In this document: positions 9,057 to 18,657 of the stretch, in pieces
How positions within the stretch are numbered: position 1 is the stretch's first letter
How the letters are laid out: each line of letters opens with the position of its first letter
Assembly: GCA_016721825.1 (NCBI GenBank)
Contig: JADKHI010000006.1
Span: 62,001-126,000, forward strand
Origin: Flavobacteriales bacterium
GTDB taxonomy: Bacteria; Bacteroidota; Bacteroidia; Flavobacteriales_F; PHOS-HE28
Reading direction: 5' to 3'
Length of the DNA stretch: 64,000 nt
Notes under the pieces: model-generated
What the model was told of the DNA's origin: nothing
Databases searched by the model: none
Seen by the model: the letters and a program-made list of their open reading frames with translations, nothing else
Program-made: the position numbers and the translations under genes

Positions 9057-9605
9057 ATGGCCCATATCACCCTGAAGAACGAACAGCTGCCCGGCATCAT
9101 CGGCCTCATGCACTACCGCCCCGAGACCGCAGCACCACTGAACCAACTTGCTGAGACCTTGCTGCGCGGACCGAGCTCCCTCAGCAGCGGCGAACGCGAG
9201 ATCATCGCCAGCAGCGTGAGCTGGTGGAACGATTGCCACTTCTGCCACACCAGCCATGGCGCTGCCGCAGCTGCGCACCACGGTGGCGACCTCAACTTGA
9301 TCGACGAGATCAAGGCCGGGCTGCCGGAGCGCGACCTCAGCCCGAAGATGCGCACGCTCCTCGCCATCGCGCACCATGTGCAACAGGGTGGCAAGAAGGT
9401 GACCGACGCGGACATCGCATCGGCCCGCAACGCCGGAGCCACCGATGTGGAGATCCACGATACGGTGCTGATCGCCGCCGCCTTCTGCATGTTCAACCGC
9501 TACGTGGATGGCCTTGGCACCTGGAGCCCGCAGCCCAAGGAGGCGTACAAGGAGGTCGGCGAGATGCTTGCTTTCCAAGGCTACCTTGACGCCATTCCTG
9601 CCTAG
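9057..9605 (+). CDS. AhpD-like carboxymuconolactone decarboxylase family peroxidase, copy 1
   Basis: A 182-residue alkylhydroperoxidase of the AhpD/CMD fold. The catalytic block GEREIIASSVSWWNDCHFCH carries the redox pair Cys60-x2-Cys63, the upstream glutamates E46/E48, and the proton-relay His67 (ExxC-x2-C-x3-H type). The C-terminal half (VTDADIASARNAGATDVEIHDTV) is the second CMD helix bundle. Expected role: cytosolic reduction of organic hydroperoxides by dithiol chemistry; the in vivo reductant is unknown. It is followed 7 bp later by a close paralogue, so the two are almost certainly one operon. Confidence 0.87.
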   Translation: MAHITLKNEQLPGIIGLMHYRPETAAPLNQLAETLLRGPSSLSSGEREIIASSVSWWNDCHFCHTSHGAAAAAHHGGDLNLIDEIKAGLPERDLSPKMRTLLAIAHHVQQGGKKVTDADIASARNAGATDVEIHDTVLIAAAFCMFNRYVDGLGTWSPQPKEAYKEVGEMLAFQGYLDAIPA

Positions 9606-9612
9606 AGAACAG

Positions 9613-10170
9613 ATGCCTCACATCAACTTACCTCCAAGGCATTCCCCCGGCATCAGCGGCCTGCTGATGTACCGGCCGGAGACCGCCGGCCCCTTGCGTG
9701 AACTGGTGGAGATACTGTTGCTCGGTCCCAGCAGCCTTACGCCCGGGGAGCGCGAGATCATCGCTGCGAGCGTGAGCTGGTGGAACGATTGCCACTTCTG
9801 CCACACCAGCCATGCCGCCGCGGCCTGCGCCCACCTGGGCAAGCCTATTGCCTTCATCGACGAGATCAAGGCCGGTCTGCCGAACGAAGCACTGAGCCCG
9901 AAGATGCGTGCGCTCCTTCAAGTTGCACATCAGGTGCAACTCGGAGGCAAGCACGTCACGGATGCGGACATCGCCGCAGCGCGCAGCGCCGGTGCAACCG
10001 ATGTGGAGATCCACGACACGGTGCTGATCGCCGCTTCCTTCTGCATGTTCAACCGCTATGTGGACGGGCTCGCCACCTGGGCCTGGCCGGAGAAGGAGAA
10101 GTTCATGGAGATCGGGGGGAAGATGGCACATGAGGGCTACATGAAGCCGTACGTGCCGGAGAACCCGTGA
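9613..10170 (+). CDS. AhpD-like carboxymuconolactone decarboxylase family peroxidase, copy 2
   Basis: A 185-residue paralogue of the preceding gene, with the same layout and numbering: RPETAGPLRELVEIL, GEREIIAASVSWWNDCHFCH with Cys60 and Cys63, and VTDADIAAARSAGATDVEIH. The start at 9613 was chosen because it aligns with the start of copy 1; the frame is open upstream into copy 1. Both copies keep every catalytic residue, so both should be active. The main differences are in the N-terminal ten residues and the C-terminal tail (MAHEGYMKPYVPENP). Tandem duplication suggests dosage or slightly different substrates. Confidence 0.87.
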   Translation: MPHINLPPRHSPGISGLLMYRPETAGPLRELVEILLLGPSSLTPGEREIIAASVSWWNDCHFCHTSHAAAACAHLGKPIAFIDEIKAGLPNEALSPKMRALLQVAHQVQLGGKHVTDADIAAARSAGATDVEIHDTVLIAASFCMFNRYVDGLATWAWPEKEKFMEIGGKMAHEGYMKPYVPENP

Positions 10171-10268
10171 GTTGGTTGGGGCCCATGCGTCCACCTATCC
10201 GATCGGGCGAAAGTGCGGGGGTGAAGGAGAACGATCCGCTATGGGCGTTCCGAAGACGAGAGCCGTGT

Positions 10269-10367
10269 GCCACCACCCCTGACCACTTCCGTCTCCGCCT
10301 TTACCGATGGTCACTTTAAGAAAGCTCGTGCTCCCCTCCTGCGAAGGAGGGGCAGGGGGTGGTGCGG
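10269..10367. repeat. Palindromic dispersed intergenic element, copy A
   Basis: The element starts GCCACCACCCCTGACC (10269-10284) and ends in the inverted form of the same start, ACCACCCCCTGCCCC read on the minus strand (10351-10365). Inside is a perfect hairpin CCCCTCCT-GCGA-AGGAGGGG (10333-10352). The inverted half matches the first part of copy B at 19279, and the spacer (GTCTCCGCC, GTCAC, AGAAAGC) also matches copy B. It sits upstream of the histidine kinase gene. Confidence 0.7.
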
Positions 10368-10431
10368 AGACGAGTTCGATCAGCGACGGATCACCCATCC
10401 ACTGGAACGCCCTACGTACCTTACCAGTACC

Positions 10432-13341
10432 ATGTGGACGCGGTCGCTCTGGAGCCTGTTGTTGGTATGCGCGGCCTTGAGGCTTGTGGGGCAAGACCCC
10501 TTGTCGCGTCGGCTCACCATGCGCAATGGGTTGCCAAGCAACATGGTGTACACCATTGTGCAGGACCGCGATGGCTTCATCTGGTTGGGCACTGATGCAG
10601 GTGCGGTGCGCTTCGATGGCACCCACATGGTGCGCTACGATGTATCCATCGGGCTTTCGGACAACGAGGTGTTCCAGGTGGCCACCGATAGCCGCGAACG
10701 GGTGTGGTTCCTTACCGGTAACGGACGCCCCTGCTACGTGGACCGCAAAGGCTTGCACAACTGGCGCACGGACAGCACGCTGGCGCGGATCCAACTGCGC
10801 TCCGGCATCCGTTCCATGCACGAGGATCGCAAAGGCACCCTGTGGTTCGGCGGGCTGAAAGGGGAACTGGCGACCCTGTCGGCGAAAGGCACCGTGAGCA
10901 CGCGCGAGCTGGCCGATCCGCGCACCGGCATCGTCGGTGGGCACATCACCATCGGCTCGGATCCGGACGGTCGGGTGCGGGTCTTCACCAATACCCTGGT
11001 ACAGCGCTTGGCCAACGACGTTACGGCCATGCCACAGGACAGCATCGAGCAGCCGTCCATCACGCAATCGTTCCCGAACGATCGCGTGCTCAGCACCACC
11101 AAGCGTCGCGTGCTGGAGTGGCACAACAATGCATGGGTCACCCTGCTGGACCGATCGGAGTTGTCCGACGCAGGCGACTTCCGCCATGCCTATCCGCTCG
11201 GACCGGATGAGCTCTGGGTGACGCTATGGAACGGGGGCGTGCTCTGGCTGAGGCGCGAACAAGGGAAGTGGCATGCTGTGCGGGACATCCTGTTCCGCAG
11301 CGACCTGATCAACAATGTGCTGCGCGACCGCGAAGGCAACATCTGGCTTTGCACGGCCTACGATGGTGCCATCATGTTCACTGAAAGCGCCGCTCGCACA
11401 GCCTATTACCATGGGCAACGCGGAGGGCGGGAAGAGTTCATGCGCGCCCATGCCGGTGGTGCCGAGGCCGGTGGGGTGTGGTGCGGCACCAACCAAGGCG
11501 ACCTGTACCGCTTGGGCGATGGGCTGGAGCTGGTGGACCTGCAACCTGCGGGCGAGGTTTTCTCACGTGTCACCAGCATTCGCACGTTCGGGCGCAACGT
11601 GTGGGCGGCTACGGACGTCCACCTTTTCCGTGTGGAACCCGAAGGGGCAGCGTGGCACAGCATAGAGCTCCTTTCCCTGGGCAGCTACCCGAACACAGCG
11701 GCCACTTCCAGCGGCATGAAGGCACTGACCATTGGCACCGAAGGCCGCCTGATCGGCACCATGTACGGAGCCTTCGAACTGAACACCGGTGATGGCCGGA
11801 TGCACCGCTTCCCCAACACCACCATCCCTGATGTGCGGATCTACGCCCCGCATCTTGATGCGCGCGGCACGCTTTGGTATGAAGATCTGGGGCAGCTCTT
11901 CAGCTACACCACCGCCGGAGTGCAGCGTCATCCGGAGGTGGTCCTCGACCCCGGCATGCGCATCACGGACATCACCTCCTTCGGCGATACGTTGTTCATC
12001 GCGACCGATGGTGAAGGTGTGCTGGTGCGCGCAGGGGGACGTGCGTTGCGCTGGATCACCGATGCCGACGGCCTTTCCTCCAAGCACGTGCATCACCTCT
12101 TCGCACAAGGCGGTGAGCTGTTCGTTGCCACCGAACGCGGCGCCGACCGAGTGAGCGGACCCTGGCACACGCCGCAGGTGCATGGCTATGCGATGGCCAT
12201 CGGGGCACTGCCGCAGAACGTACGCGATGTGGTGGCGGACAGCACGCACGCCTACGTGCTGTTCGCTGACGGGCTGTGCAGCTTGCCACGCGCCGAGGAT
12301 GGCCGATCGCTCCCCATGCCAGTGCCCTATATCCGCAGTGTGACCGTGAACGACAGCGCCGCCCATGTGTCCTCAGTGATCGGTATCCGCCAAGGCAAGG
12401 ACCGCCTTTCGGTGGAAATGGGAGCTGTACACTTCGCCATGGCGGACCGCGTGCGCCTGGAGTACCGCCTGGACCCTTCGGCCCCTTGGCAGCACACGCT
12501 CGGTGGCACGCTGGAGCTGACGGCGCTTGACGCTGGCAACCATGTGCTACAGGTACGTGCCGCCCTGCCGGACGGTGCATGGTCCAAAGCGGCAGAGCTG
12601 CGTGTGGTGGTGGTGCCACCGTTGTGGTCGCGCTGGTGGGCCCGCACGTTGATGGCCCTGGCCCTGGCCGCCGGTCTGTACGTCCTGTTACGCGCCGCCG
12701 CCTATGGCCGCTATCGCCGCAAGGAGCAACGCATGCAGCAACGCGAGGCCGTGGCCCAGGAACGGCACCGGATCGCCATGGACCTCCACGATGACCTGGG
12801 TGCCGAGCTCAGCAGCCTGTTGTTGCTGACCCGCTTGGAACGTGAGCGGCCGGGCCACGGTGGAATGGAGCGGATCGAACAACTGGCCGGCACCCTCACG
12901 GACAAGGTGAAGGAAGTGATCTGGAACACCGACCCCGGTCATGATACGCTGGAGGCCACGCTCTCCTTCATCCAACGGCACCTGAGCACGGTCTGTGGTC
13001 GGCACGGGCTGGCCGCGCGTACTGTTTTCGCCCCCGGACTTCCACCGCTCACGCTCTCCGCAGGGCTGCGCCGCGAGCTGTACCTGATCGCGAAAGAGGC
13101 CGTGAACAACGCCGTGAAACACAGTGGCGCGACCACGTTCACCTTCGGTGCGCGGTTGCAGGCCGGCCAACTGGAGCTCACCTTCAGTGATGATGGACAT
13201 GGTGGTGCCATACGCGATGCCGAAGGCGTGGGCCATGGCCTGCGCAACATCGCAGGGCGCGCGGCCACTGTAGGTGCCGTGGTCGGCGTGGCCGATGTGC
13301 GACCGCACGGCACACGCATCACCTTGCGCATCGCCGTTTAA
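10432..13341 (+). CDS. Two-component sensor histidine kinase with periplasmic beta-propeller
   Basis: A 969-residue membrane kinase. A signal/anchor (SLWSLLLVCAALRLVG) leads into two-component-regulator propeller repeats: RDGFIWLGTDAGAVRFDG, DRKGTLWFGGLKGEL, DREGNIWLCTAYDGAI, then diverged blades and a Y_Y_Y-like domain (VRLEYRLDPSAPWQHT) up to about residue 720. A transmembrane helix lies near 735-758. The cytoplasmic part is a HisKA_3 / HATPase kinase: phospho-acceptor His786 in AMDLHDDLGAELS, N-box EAVNNAVKHSG (889-899), G-box GHGLRNIAGRA. The ATG at 10432 is chosen for the signal; the frame is open 55 codons upstream through repeat copy A. The response regulator follows 58 bp downstream. 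The propeller presumably senses an extracytoplasmic ligand, which is unknown. Confidence 0.9.
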   Translation: MWTRSLWSLLLVCAALRLVGQDPLSRRLTMRNGLPSNMVYTIVQDRDGFIWLGTDAGAVRFDGTHMVRYDVSIGLSDNEVFQVATDSRERVWFLTGNGRPCYVDRKGLHNWRTDSTLARIQLRSGIRSMHEDRKGTLWFGGLKGELATLSAKGTVSTRELADPRTGIVGGHITIGSDPDGRVRVFTNTLVQRLANDVTAMPQDSIEQPSITQSFPNDRVLSTTKRRVLEWHNNAWVTLLDRSELSDAGDFRHAYPLGPDELWVTLWNGGVLWLRREQGKWHAVRDILFRSDLINNVLRDREGNIWLCTAYDGAIMFTESAARTAYYHGQRGGREEFMRAHAGGAEAGGVWCGTNQGDLYRLGDGLELVDLQPAGEVFSRVTSIRTFGRNVWAATDVHLFRVEPEGAAWHSIELLSLGSYPNTAATSSGMKALTIGTEGRLIGTMYGAFELNTGDGRMHRFPNTTIPDVRIYAPHLDARGTLWYEDLGQLFSYTTAGVQRHPEVVLDPGMRITDITSFGDTLFIATDGEGVLVRAGGRALRWITDADGLSSKHVHHLFAQGGELFVATERGADRVSGPWHTPQVHGYAMAIGALPQNVRDVVADSTHAYVLFADGLCSLPRAEDGRSLPMPVPYIRSVTVNDSAAHVSSVIGIRQGKDRLSVEMGAVHFAMADRVRLEYRLDPSAPWQHTLGGTLELTALDAGNHVLQVRAALPDGAWSKAAELRVVVVPPLWSRWWARTLMALALAAGLYVLLRAAAYGRYRRKEQRMQQREAVAQERHRIAMDLHDDLGAELSSLLLLTRLERERPGHGGMERIEQLAGTLTDKVKEVIWNTDPGHDTLEATLSFIQRHLSTVCGRHGLAARTVFAPGLPPLTLSAGLRRELYLIAKEAVNNAVKHSGATTFTFGARLQAGQLELTFSDDGHGGAIRDAEGVGHGLRNIAGRAATVGAVVGVADVRPHGTRITLRIAV

Positions 13342-13399
13342 GGGTCATCGTCCGAACGGATGACCAGCGCTTGCAGCACACACACTAGTTTCAACCCAC

Positions 13400-14026
13400 A
13401 TGGACACTGTGTTACCCTTGAACGTGTTGCTCGTTGAGGACAACACCAGCTATCGGCAGGGCCTTACGACCCTGATCAGCACCACCCCCGGCATGCAATG
13501 CACCGCCTGTGCCAACGCGGAACAGGCCCTTGCGCTGTTGGAAAAAGACAGCTGGCAGGTGGTGGTGATGGACATTGACCTGCCCGGTATGGACGGCATC
13601 CAATGCACACGGCAGATCAAGGCGCGTTGGCCACAGGTACAGGTGCTCATGTGCACCGTGTTCGAGGACGACGGCAAGATCTTCCAGGCACTGAAAGCGG
13701 GTGCCACCGGTTACGTGGTGAAGCAGGCGCCCTTGGGTGAACTGCTGGATGCCGTGCGCCAGGTGCATGCAGGCGGCTCACCCATGAGCGCAGGCATCGC
13801 GCGCAAAGTGGTGAACACCTTCCACCAGCCCGCGCCAAACCACGAAGGCCTGACACAGCGCGAACAGGAGATGTTGCAACTGATCGCCGAAGGGTTGATC
13901 GTAAAGGAGATCGCCGATCGCACCAACGTGAGCACCAGCACCGTGCGCACGCACATCCGCCACATCTACGAGAAGCTGCATGTGCGCAGCCGCGTGGAGG
14001 CCGTGAACAAGCTGCGCGGCAGCTGA
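13400..14026 (+). CDS. NarL/LuxR-family response regulator
   Basis: A 208-residue partner of the upstream kinase. The receiver domain (about 1-125) shows the acidic pocket LLVEDN, phospho-acceptor D58 in VVMDIDLPGMDG, and the conserved lysine in GATGYVVKQ. The output domain (about 150-205) is a LuxR-type helix-turn-helix: LTQREQEMLQLIAEGLIVKE with VSTSTVRTHIRHIYEKLHV as recognition helix. HisKA_3 kinases pair with exactly this regulator class, so the two genes form one system. A strong hairpin ends the transcript about 140 bp downstream. Confidence 0.94.
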   Translation: MDTVLPLNVLLVEDNTSYRQGLTTLISTTPGMQCTACANAEQALALLEKDSWQVVVMDIDLPGMDGIQCTRQIKARWPQVQVLMCTVFEDDGKIFQALKAGATGYVVKQAPLGELLDAVRQVHAGGSPMSAGIARKVVNTFHQPAPNHEGLTQREQEMLQLIAEGLIVKEIADRTNVSTSTVRTHIRHIYEKLHVRSRVEAVNKLRGS

Positions 14027-14166
14027 GCCCGCAAAATCATCCGATCGGACGATTGTAGAACGGCACACTGGTCCACACCTTTGAGTCCCTTATTCGTCAA
14101 TTCGATGTGTTAGCATCTGATGGACTGAGGCCCACCTACCGGAGCACAAGGGCTTCGTCCTGAAGC

Positions 14167-14196
14167 AAAGACCCTCACAGCAATGTGGGGGTCTTT
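14167..14196 (+). terminator. Strong hairpin, likely transcription terminator of the two-component operon
   Basis: AAAGACCCTCACA (14167-14179), loop GCAA, TGTGGGGGTCTTT (14184-14196): a 13-bp stem with one G-T type mismatch and a GNRA tetraloop. It has an A-tract on the left and TTT on the right arm, so it could act on both strands, but the U-tract after it is short. It lies between the regulator gene and the next T9SS gene. Confidence 0.6.
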
Positions 14197-14428
14197 CCAT
14201 AGGGAGCTATTGCGCCGTGCGGCAACTCCACTCCCGCCCAACGAAGGGGATGAACGGGAGCGATCCGCAAAGGACCTTGCGAAATTCAGTCTGGCATTCC
14301 TGCGCATCGCTGTCCTCGCACAAATGCTGAACCGCATTCCGCACCCACATTCCCGAACTTCGGTCCTCCGGCGCACAACCGTTCCACGATCACGGCGTCA
14401 TGTTCCTAGATCGTACATCGACCACCGC

Positions 14429-15991
14429 ATGGCTTCACGCTACAGCTCCTACGTCTGCCTGATCGTGTTGTCCATGTGCTGTTCCGCGCTGTATGCGCAG
14501 GTGCCGTGGTCCAGCTACTACACCACCACGGGGGATTCCCTCACGGCCACCGATCCGGTGCAACTGGTGCAAGCGGCCAACGGCGACCTGGTGGTGGTGT
14601 GCCGCATGGCCGATCTGCCGCTCCACGAACATGTCCGTTTCCTGCGGATGGCCGCGGACGGCACCTTGATCAGCGCACGCGAATACGTGTTCACCACTGG
14701 TGCCTTCATCTATACCCTGGCCGAACTGGCCGACGGCCGCTTCGTGGCAACGGGAGGCGAGCGCACCACCAACGATGCGGTGATGCTGGTTCTAGGCCCT
14801 ACCGGCGACCTGCAGAGCTGTCGCACCTTGCAACTGGGCTCCACTGGCAACATCACCGCCGTGCTGCCCGAAGCGGATACCACCCTCACGGCCTCCTTCT
14901 GGATCAATGCGGGGGGCTACAAGGCGCTCACGGCCCGTTTCCATCCGGACGCCGCACAGGTCACAGCCACCAACGTGTTGATCGACGCATCACCGGGGGG
15001 CCTCTCGGTGAACGCGCATTGTGTCGATGGCGGGACCTACCACGGTGGCGCCATCTACCCCACCGGCACATCCGAGTTCAACCTGGCCCTCGCACGCACG
15101 GACATCGACGGCAACGTGCAATGGGCCGAGCACCTGATGGCCGGTGGCCTCACCTACGTGCAAGGCATGGCCGAACTGCCCGACGGCGGTGTCTTGGTCG
15201 GCGGCACCTTCGCACCCACGCCCGGTGATGGATACCCCTTCATCCTGCGCACGGATGTGAACGGCGCGCCGCTCTGGATGAAGTACCTCATGGACACCAC
15301 CGGGGGCTCTACCGGTTGGGCCGTGCGCACAACGGAACTCCTGAGCCCGGACACCTTTCTGCTGATCGGTAAGAACGAGGACAGCCACGCCTTCCGGATC
15401 GCGGTGGATACTGCTGGCAATGTCCTCTTCGCGGACACCTGGCCGGAGGCCACCTACTTCGGCGATGTGCAGCAGGCGCCCAACGGAGATGTGCTGCTGA
15501 CAATGGGTGGTGCAACACCGAACAGTACCGGACTAAGCCCCGGTGTGTTGCGCATGCATGCCGACCTGGCGATGGATTGCGCCCCCACACCGGTCGACCT
15601 CACCGGCGTAGCGCTCTCACCCACCGTCGCCAACACCTGGTCCGCCACCACCCTCACCATCCCCTGGCTGGACATCACTGCTTCCATCACGCAGACCACA
15701 CCGACCATCACACCCTACGATCCGTGCATCCAGACCGTTGCCGCGGAACACATCACGGAAGCCCCGTTGCTACGTGCCTGGCCTGTGCCTGCTGCGGATC
15801 ATGTGCTGGTAACAGGTCCTCGGTTCGAACAACTGGATGTGATCGATGCCACCGGACGCGTGGTGCTGACGCGCGCCTTCTCTGCGACCACCTTTCAGGA
15901 ACTGAATGTCCGCGCATGGGCATCGGGGCTGTACCGCGTACGGGTGCGCGACCACCAGCGGTGGTATGCCGTGTCACTGGTGAAGGAATAG
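14429..15991 (+). CDS. T9SS type A cargo protein
   Basis: A 520-residue exported protein. The ATG at 14429 is followed by a clear signal peptide (YSSYVCLIVLSMCCSALYAQ); the frame is open 82 codons upstream, through the terminator hairpin, without domain support. The body has propeller-like repeats of the form ANGDLVVVCRMADLP, ADGRFVATGGERT, PDGGVLVGGTFAP and PNGDVLLTMGGATP. The last about 75 residues (LRAWPVPAADHVLVTG, DVIDATGRVVLTRAF, ASGLYRVRVRD) form the T9SS sorting domain. The likely location is the cell surface. The ligand or enzymatic role, if any, is unknown. Confidence 0.8.
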   Translation: MASRYSSYVCLIVLSMCCSALYAQVPWSSYYTTTGDSLTATDPVQLVQAANGDLVVVCRMADLPLHEHVRFLRMAADGTLISAREYVFTTGAFIYTLAELADGRFVATGGERTTNDAVMLVLGPTGDLQSCRTLQLGSTGNITAVLPEADTTLTASFWINAGGYKALTARFHPDAAQVTATNVLIDASPGGLSVNAHCVDGGTYHGGAIYPTGTSEFNLALARTDIDGNVQWAEHLMAGGLTYVQGMAELPDGGVLVGGTFAPTPGDGYPFILRTDVNGAPLWMKYLMDTTGGSTGWAVRTTELLSPDTFLLIGKNEDSHAFRIAVDTAGNVLFADTWPEATYFGDVQQAPNGDVLLTMGGATPNSTGLSPGVLRMHADLAMDCAPTPVDLTGVALSPTVANTWSATTLTIPWLDITASITQTTPTITPYDPCIQTVAAEHITEAPLLRAWPVPAADHVLVTGPRFEQLDVIDATGRVVLTRAFSATTFQELNVRAWASGLYRVRVRDHQRWYAVSLVKE

Positions 15992-16297
15992 CGCGAGGCC
16001 GTTCACGCGCATCGAACGGCTGTTCGACGCTTCACCGGAAGGAGCGTTCGGCGTGGCGCACTTCGTTCACTTCAGCCTTTTCAGTTCATGAACGTACGAT
16101 CGGTTCAATGCAGCGTTCCCCCATCTTCCCGATCGCCCGCCTCGTCGCTTAGTGCCTCCTGTTCATCCAGTTCCGCTGGGCTTGCTCCCAGCAAGCGCGG
16201 TTCTTTGTGCGCATCATCACCATTCGCTCCGATGCTTCACCGTGGCCCACTGAACAGGCATTCCCGAACGGCCCGCTTGCAATTCCACCCCTGCCCC

Positions 16298-17824
16298 ATG
16301 CGCCTCCTTGCTCCCCTGCTGTTCGTGCTGCTGGCCCCCTCGGTCCATGCCCAGTACACCATCGATTGGTCGCACCCTGCTGCGGATACGTACAAGAACG
16401 GTGTGATGGCCGCGCGCGACACATCCGATAATGTGGTGGTGGTGGGCACACGCTCCAGCTTCGTGGGTGCCGCGCACATCTACACGCACAAGTACGACAA
16501 GGACGGCCTTCTGCTTTGGGAGCAGGTCGATTCAACGGGCGTGGCCTGGATGTGGGAGCAGCCCACCTGGGTACTGGCCACATCCACGAACGATGTGTAT
16601 GTGACGGGTTACATGTACACCGGCACGAGCGACATCTACCCCGATTCCGTGGTCGCACTGAAGTACGACGCCCAGGGCAACCTGCAATGGAGGCGCACGC
16701 TGGGGCCCACCTTCTTATTCGGTGTGTACGTGCGGTGCGCAGTGGATGCGAATGACAACCTCTATGTGGGGGTGGCCGGACTTAACCCGGGTGGCTTCCA
16801 CCTGATCAAGTACGATCCCAGCGGCAACGAGGTCTTTCACACCATGGAGGCGAATGCGATCGCGACCAACATGACCTCCATGCGACTGAAAGGAGACCGG
16901 ATCGCTTTGGTGGGCACCGGCATCGGAGCAGTACATGGCGCCGTGGCGGTCTGGGATACGGCCGGCAGTTTCCTCTGGAGCCACTTGGTAACCGGTTACG
17001 GCGCACAGGATGTGGAAGTGGATGATGCGCTGAACACCTACGTGCTCACGTCCTACCCTGACCTTGTTGCACCGCTAAGCGGTCGCGATGTGGTGATCAA
17101 GAAGTTCGATGCCGCAGGGGATTCGTCCACGCAGTTCGCCCACGACTTCAGTGGAACGGAGCAGCCCGCCCGCATGACCTTGGTGAACGGCCACTTGACC
17201 GTGATCGGTTGGACCGTGCCGCAAGGCGGCGGCTACATGAACTGGACGACCTTTCGAACGGACCTGAACGGTGCGCTTCAATGGAATGCGACCTACAATG
17301 CCATGCTCAGCAATGATGAGATACCCGGCTGGGTGGCGGCGAAGGACAACGGCGATGTGTACGTGACCGGCAAGGGTGGGCCGCTCTACCAAGGCCAGTA
17401 CCAGCAGTTCGTCACCCTGAAGTACAGCAACGGCGTGCAGCAGTGGGCACACACCGACCCCTACTACGGCTATAACGGCGTGGCCTGCGTGCTGGGCAAG
17501 GACAGTGCGCTATATGTGTTGGGGCAGGGATCCATGACGGTGACGCGCTACATCGACCAGCTCAGCACCGGAGGTGCGACCATGGCCTTGCGAACAGGTC
17601 TTCACCTGTATCCTTCGCCGGCCGATCAGCAGCTCACGGTGTCCTCCACTGCGCCGTTCGCAGGTCCCGAGCCGTACACCGTGTTGGATGTTACCGGTAG
17701 GGTGCTGCTGAGCGGTGTGTTCCGTTCGGCCACCCCCGTGCTCAATGTGTCAGGCTTCCCCAACGGAACGTACATACTTCGAACGCATACGGGCATCGCG
17801 TTGCCCTTCGTGGTGCAGCATTGA
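16298..17824 (+). CDS. T9SS type A cargo protein with propeller-like repeats
   Basis: A 508-residue protein. The chosen start gives a standard signal peptide (RLLAPLLFVLLAPSVHAQ). Repeats of the SBBP or PQQ-like type follow: DTSDNVVVVGTRSS, KYDKDGLLLWEQ, STNDVYVTGYMYTG, KYDAQGNLQWRRTLG, NDNLYVGVAGLN, NGDVYVTGKGG. The terminus HLYPSPADQQLTVSS ... DVTGRVLLSGVF ... NGTYILRTHTG is a type A sorting domain. It lies about 300 bp downstream of another T9SS gene in the same direction. Upstream in-frame codons (from 16088) contain no domain and are not included. Confidence 0.8.
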   Translation: MRLLAPLLFVLLAPSVHAQYTIDWSHPAADTYKNGVMAARDTSDNVVVVGTRSSFVGAAHIYTHKYDKDGLLLWEQVDSTGVAWMWEQPTWVLATSTNDVYVTGYMYTGTSDIYPDSVVALKYDAQGNLQWRRTLGPTFLFGVYVRCAVDANDNLYVGVAGLNPGGFHLIKYDPSGNEVFHTMEANAIATNMTSMRLKGDRIALVGTGIGAVHGAVAVWDTAGSFLWSHLVTGYGAQDVEVDDALNTYVLTSYPDLVAPLSGRDVVIKKFDAAGDSSTQFAHDFSGTEQPARMTLVNGHLTVIGWTVPQGGGYMNWTTFRTDLNGALQWNATYNAMLSNDEIPGWVAAKDNGDVYVTGKGGPLYQGQYQQFVTLKYSNGVQQWAHTDPYYGYNGVACVLGKDSALYVLGQGSMTVTRYIDQLSTGGATMALRTGLHLYPSPADQQLTVSSTAPFAGPEPYTVLDVTGRVLLSGVFRSATPVLNVSGFPNGTYILRTHTGIALPFVVQH

Positions 17825-18041
17825 GCATACGCTCGCAAGACCTGGTGCACGCCCTTGCGTGAACCCGATCAGTGCGTTCATTCAACCCAATCGATCGAGC
17901 TTCGCTCAGCGATCGGCCTTGTCTCCCTTCCACGGGGCGCTGGCTCCTCACGCAGAACCGCCACGGGGAGAAGCGACCCCAGCCCGATAGTGCAAGCTGC
18001 AACTAGGCGATCGCCGCTAGGGATCACGCTTCTTCCACCGG

Positions 18042-18638
18042 TCAGACGGTGCCTACGCGCGGCTCTGGAACGCGCAAGGCCTTGGCCACCACTTCCAGCA
18101 CACCCAGGTTGAAGGCAGGCAGGTCCTTGGGCGAGCGGCTGGTAACGAGACCTTGGTCCACCACCACTTCCGCATCGGTCCAGTTGGCACCGGCGTTCAC
18201 CAGGTCCGTGCGGATGCTGCCGTACGAGGTCAGCTGACGGCCGCGCACCACATCCGCCTCCGCCAGCAACCATGGGCCGTGGCAGATGGCGCAAATGGGT
18301 TTGCCCGCGTTCGCAAAGGCACGCACAAAGGCCACCGCATGCGGGTCCATGCGCAGCTTGTCCGGACTGATAACGCCACCGGGTATCACCAGGGCATCAT
18401 AGTCCTCCATCCGCGCTTCCTCCACCAGCACGTCCACCTGTTGGGTGCCATGCCAGTCGCCATCCTGCCAGCCTTTGATGCTGCCGCTCCGCAGGGCCAC
18501 AATGTCCACGCGGGCACCCACATGGGTAAGGGCTTCCTTGGGTGAGCGCAATTCACTCAGTTCAAATCCGTCCGTGGCCAGAAAGGCCACACGGGCACCC
18601 GCCAGTTCAGTGGTGGGTGTGGGTCTGCTTTCGTTCAT
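18042..18638 (-). CDS. DJ-1/PfpI family protein (YhbO/YraA-like)
   Basis: A 198-residue single-domain protein of the DJ-1/PfpI superfamily. It shows the nucleophile elbow ICAICHGPWLLAEA with Cys119-His120, and the conserved acidic residue E26 in DGFELSEL that contacts the cysteine. VALRSGSIKGWQ and LVIPGGVISPDKLR are typical of the PfpI/YhbO subgroup, whose members are described as stress-protective and as glyoxalase- or deglycase-like; the physiological reaction is debated. The protein is cytosolic (no signal). It is convergent with the T9SS gene upstream on the plus strand. The N-terminal 12 residues are a short polar extension. Confidence 0.9.
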   Translation of the reverse strand: MNESRPTPTTELAGARVAFLATDGFELSELRSPKEALTHVGARVDIVALRSGSIKGWQDGDWHGTQQVDVLVEEARMEDYDALVIPGGVISPDKLRMDPHAVAFVRAFANAGKPICAICHGPWLLAEADVVRGRQLTSYGSIRTDLVNAGANWTDAEVVVDQGLVTSRSPKDLPAFNLGVLEVVAKALRVPEPRVGTV

Positions 18639-18657
18639 GGGTTCTAAGTTCGTGGGG

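Noticed and set aside
7484..9109. 541-codon minus-strand frame opposite the CoA-transferase
   Set aside because: The plus-strand enzyme is unambiguous, and the antisense translation has no family match and atypical composition.
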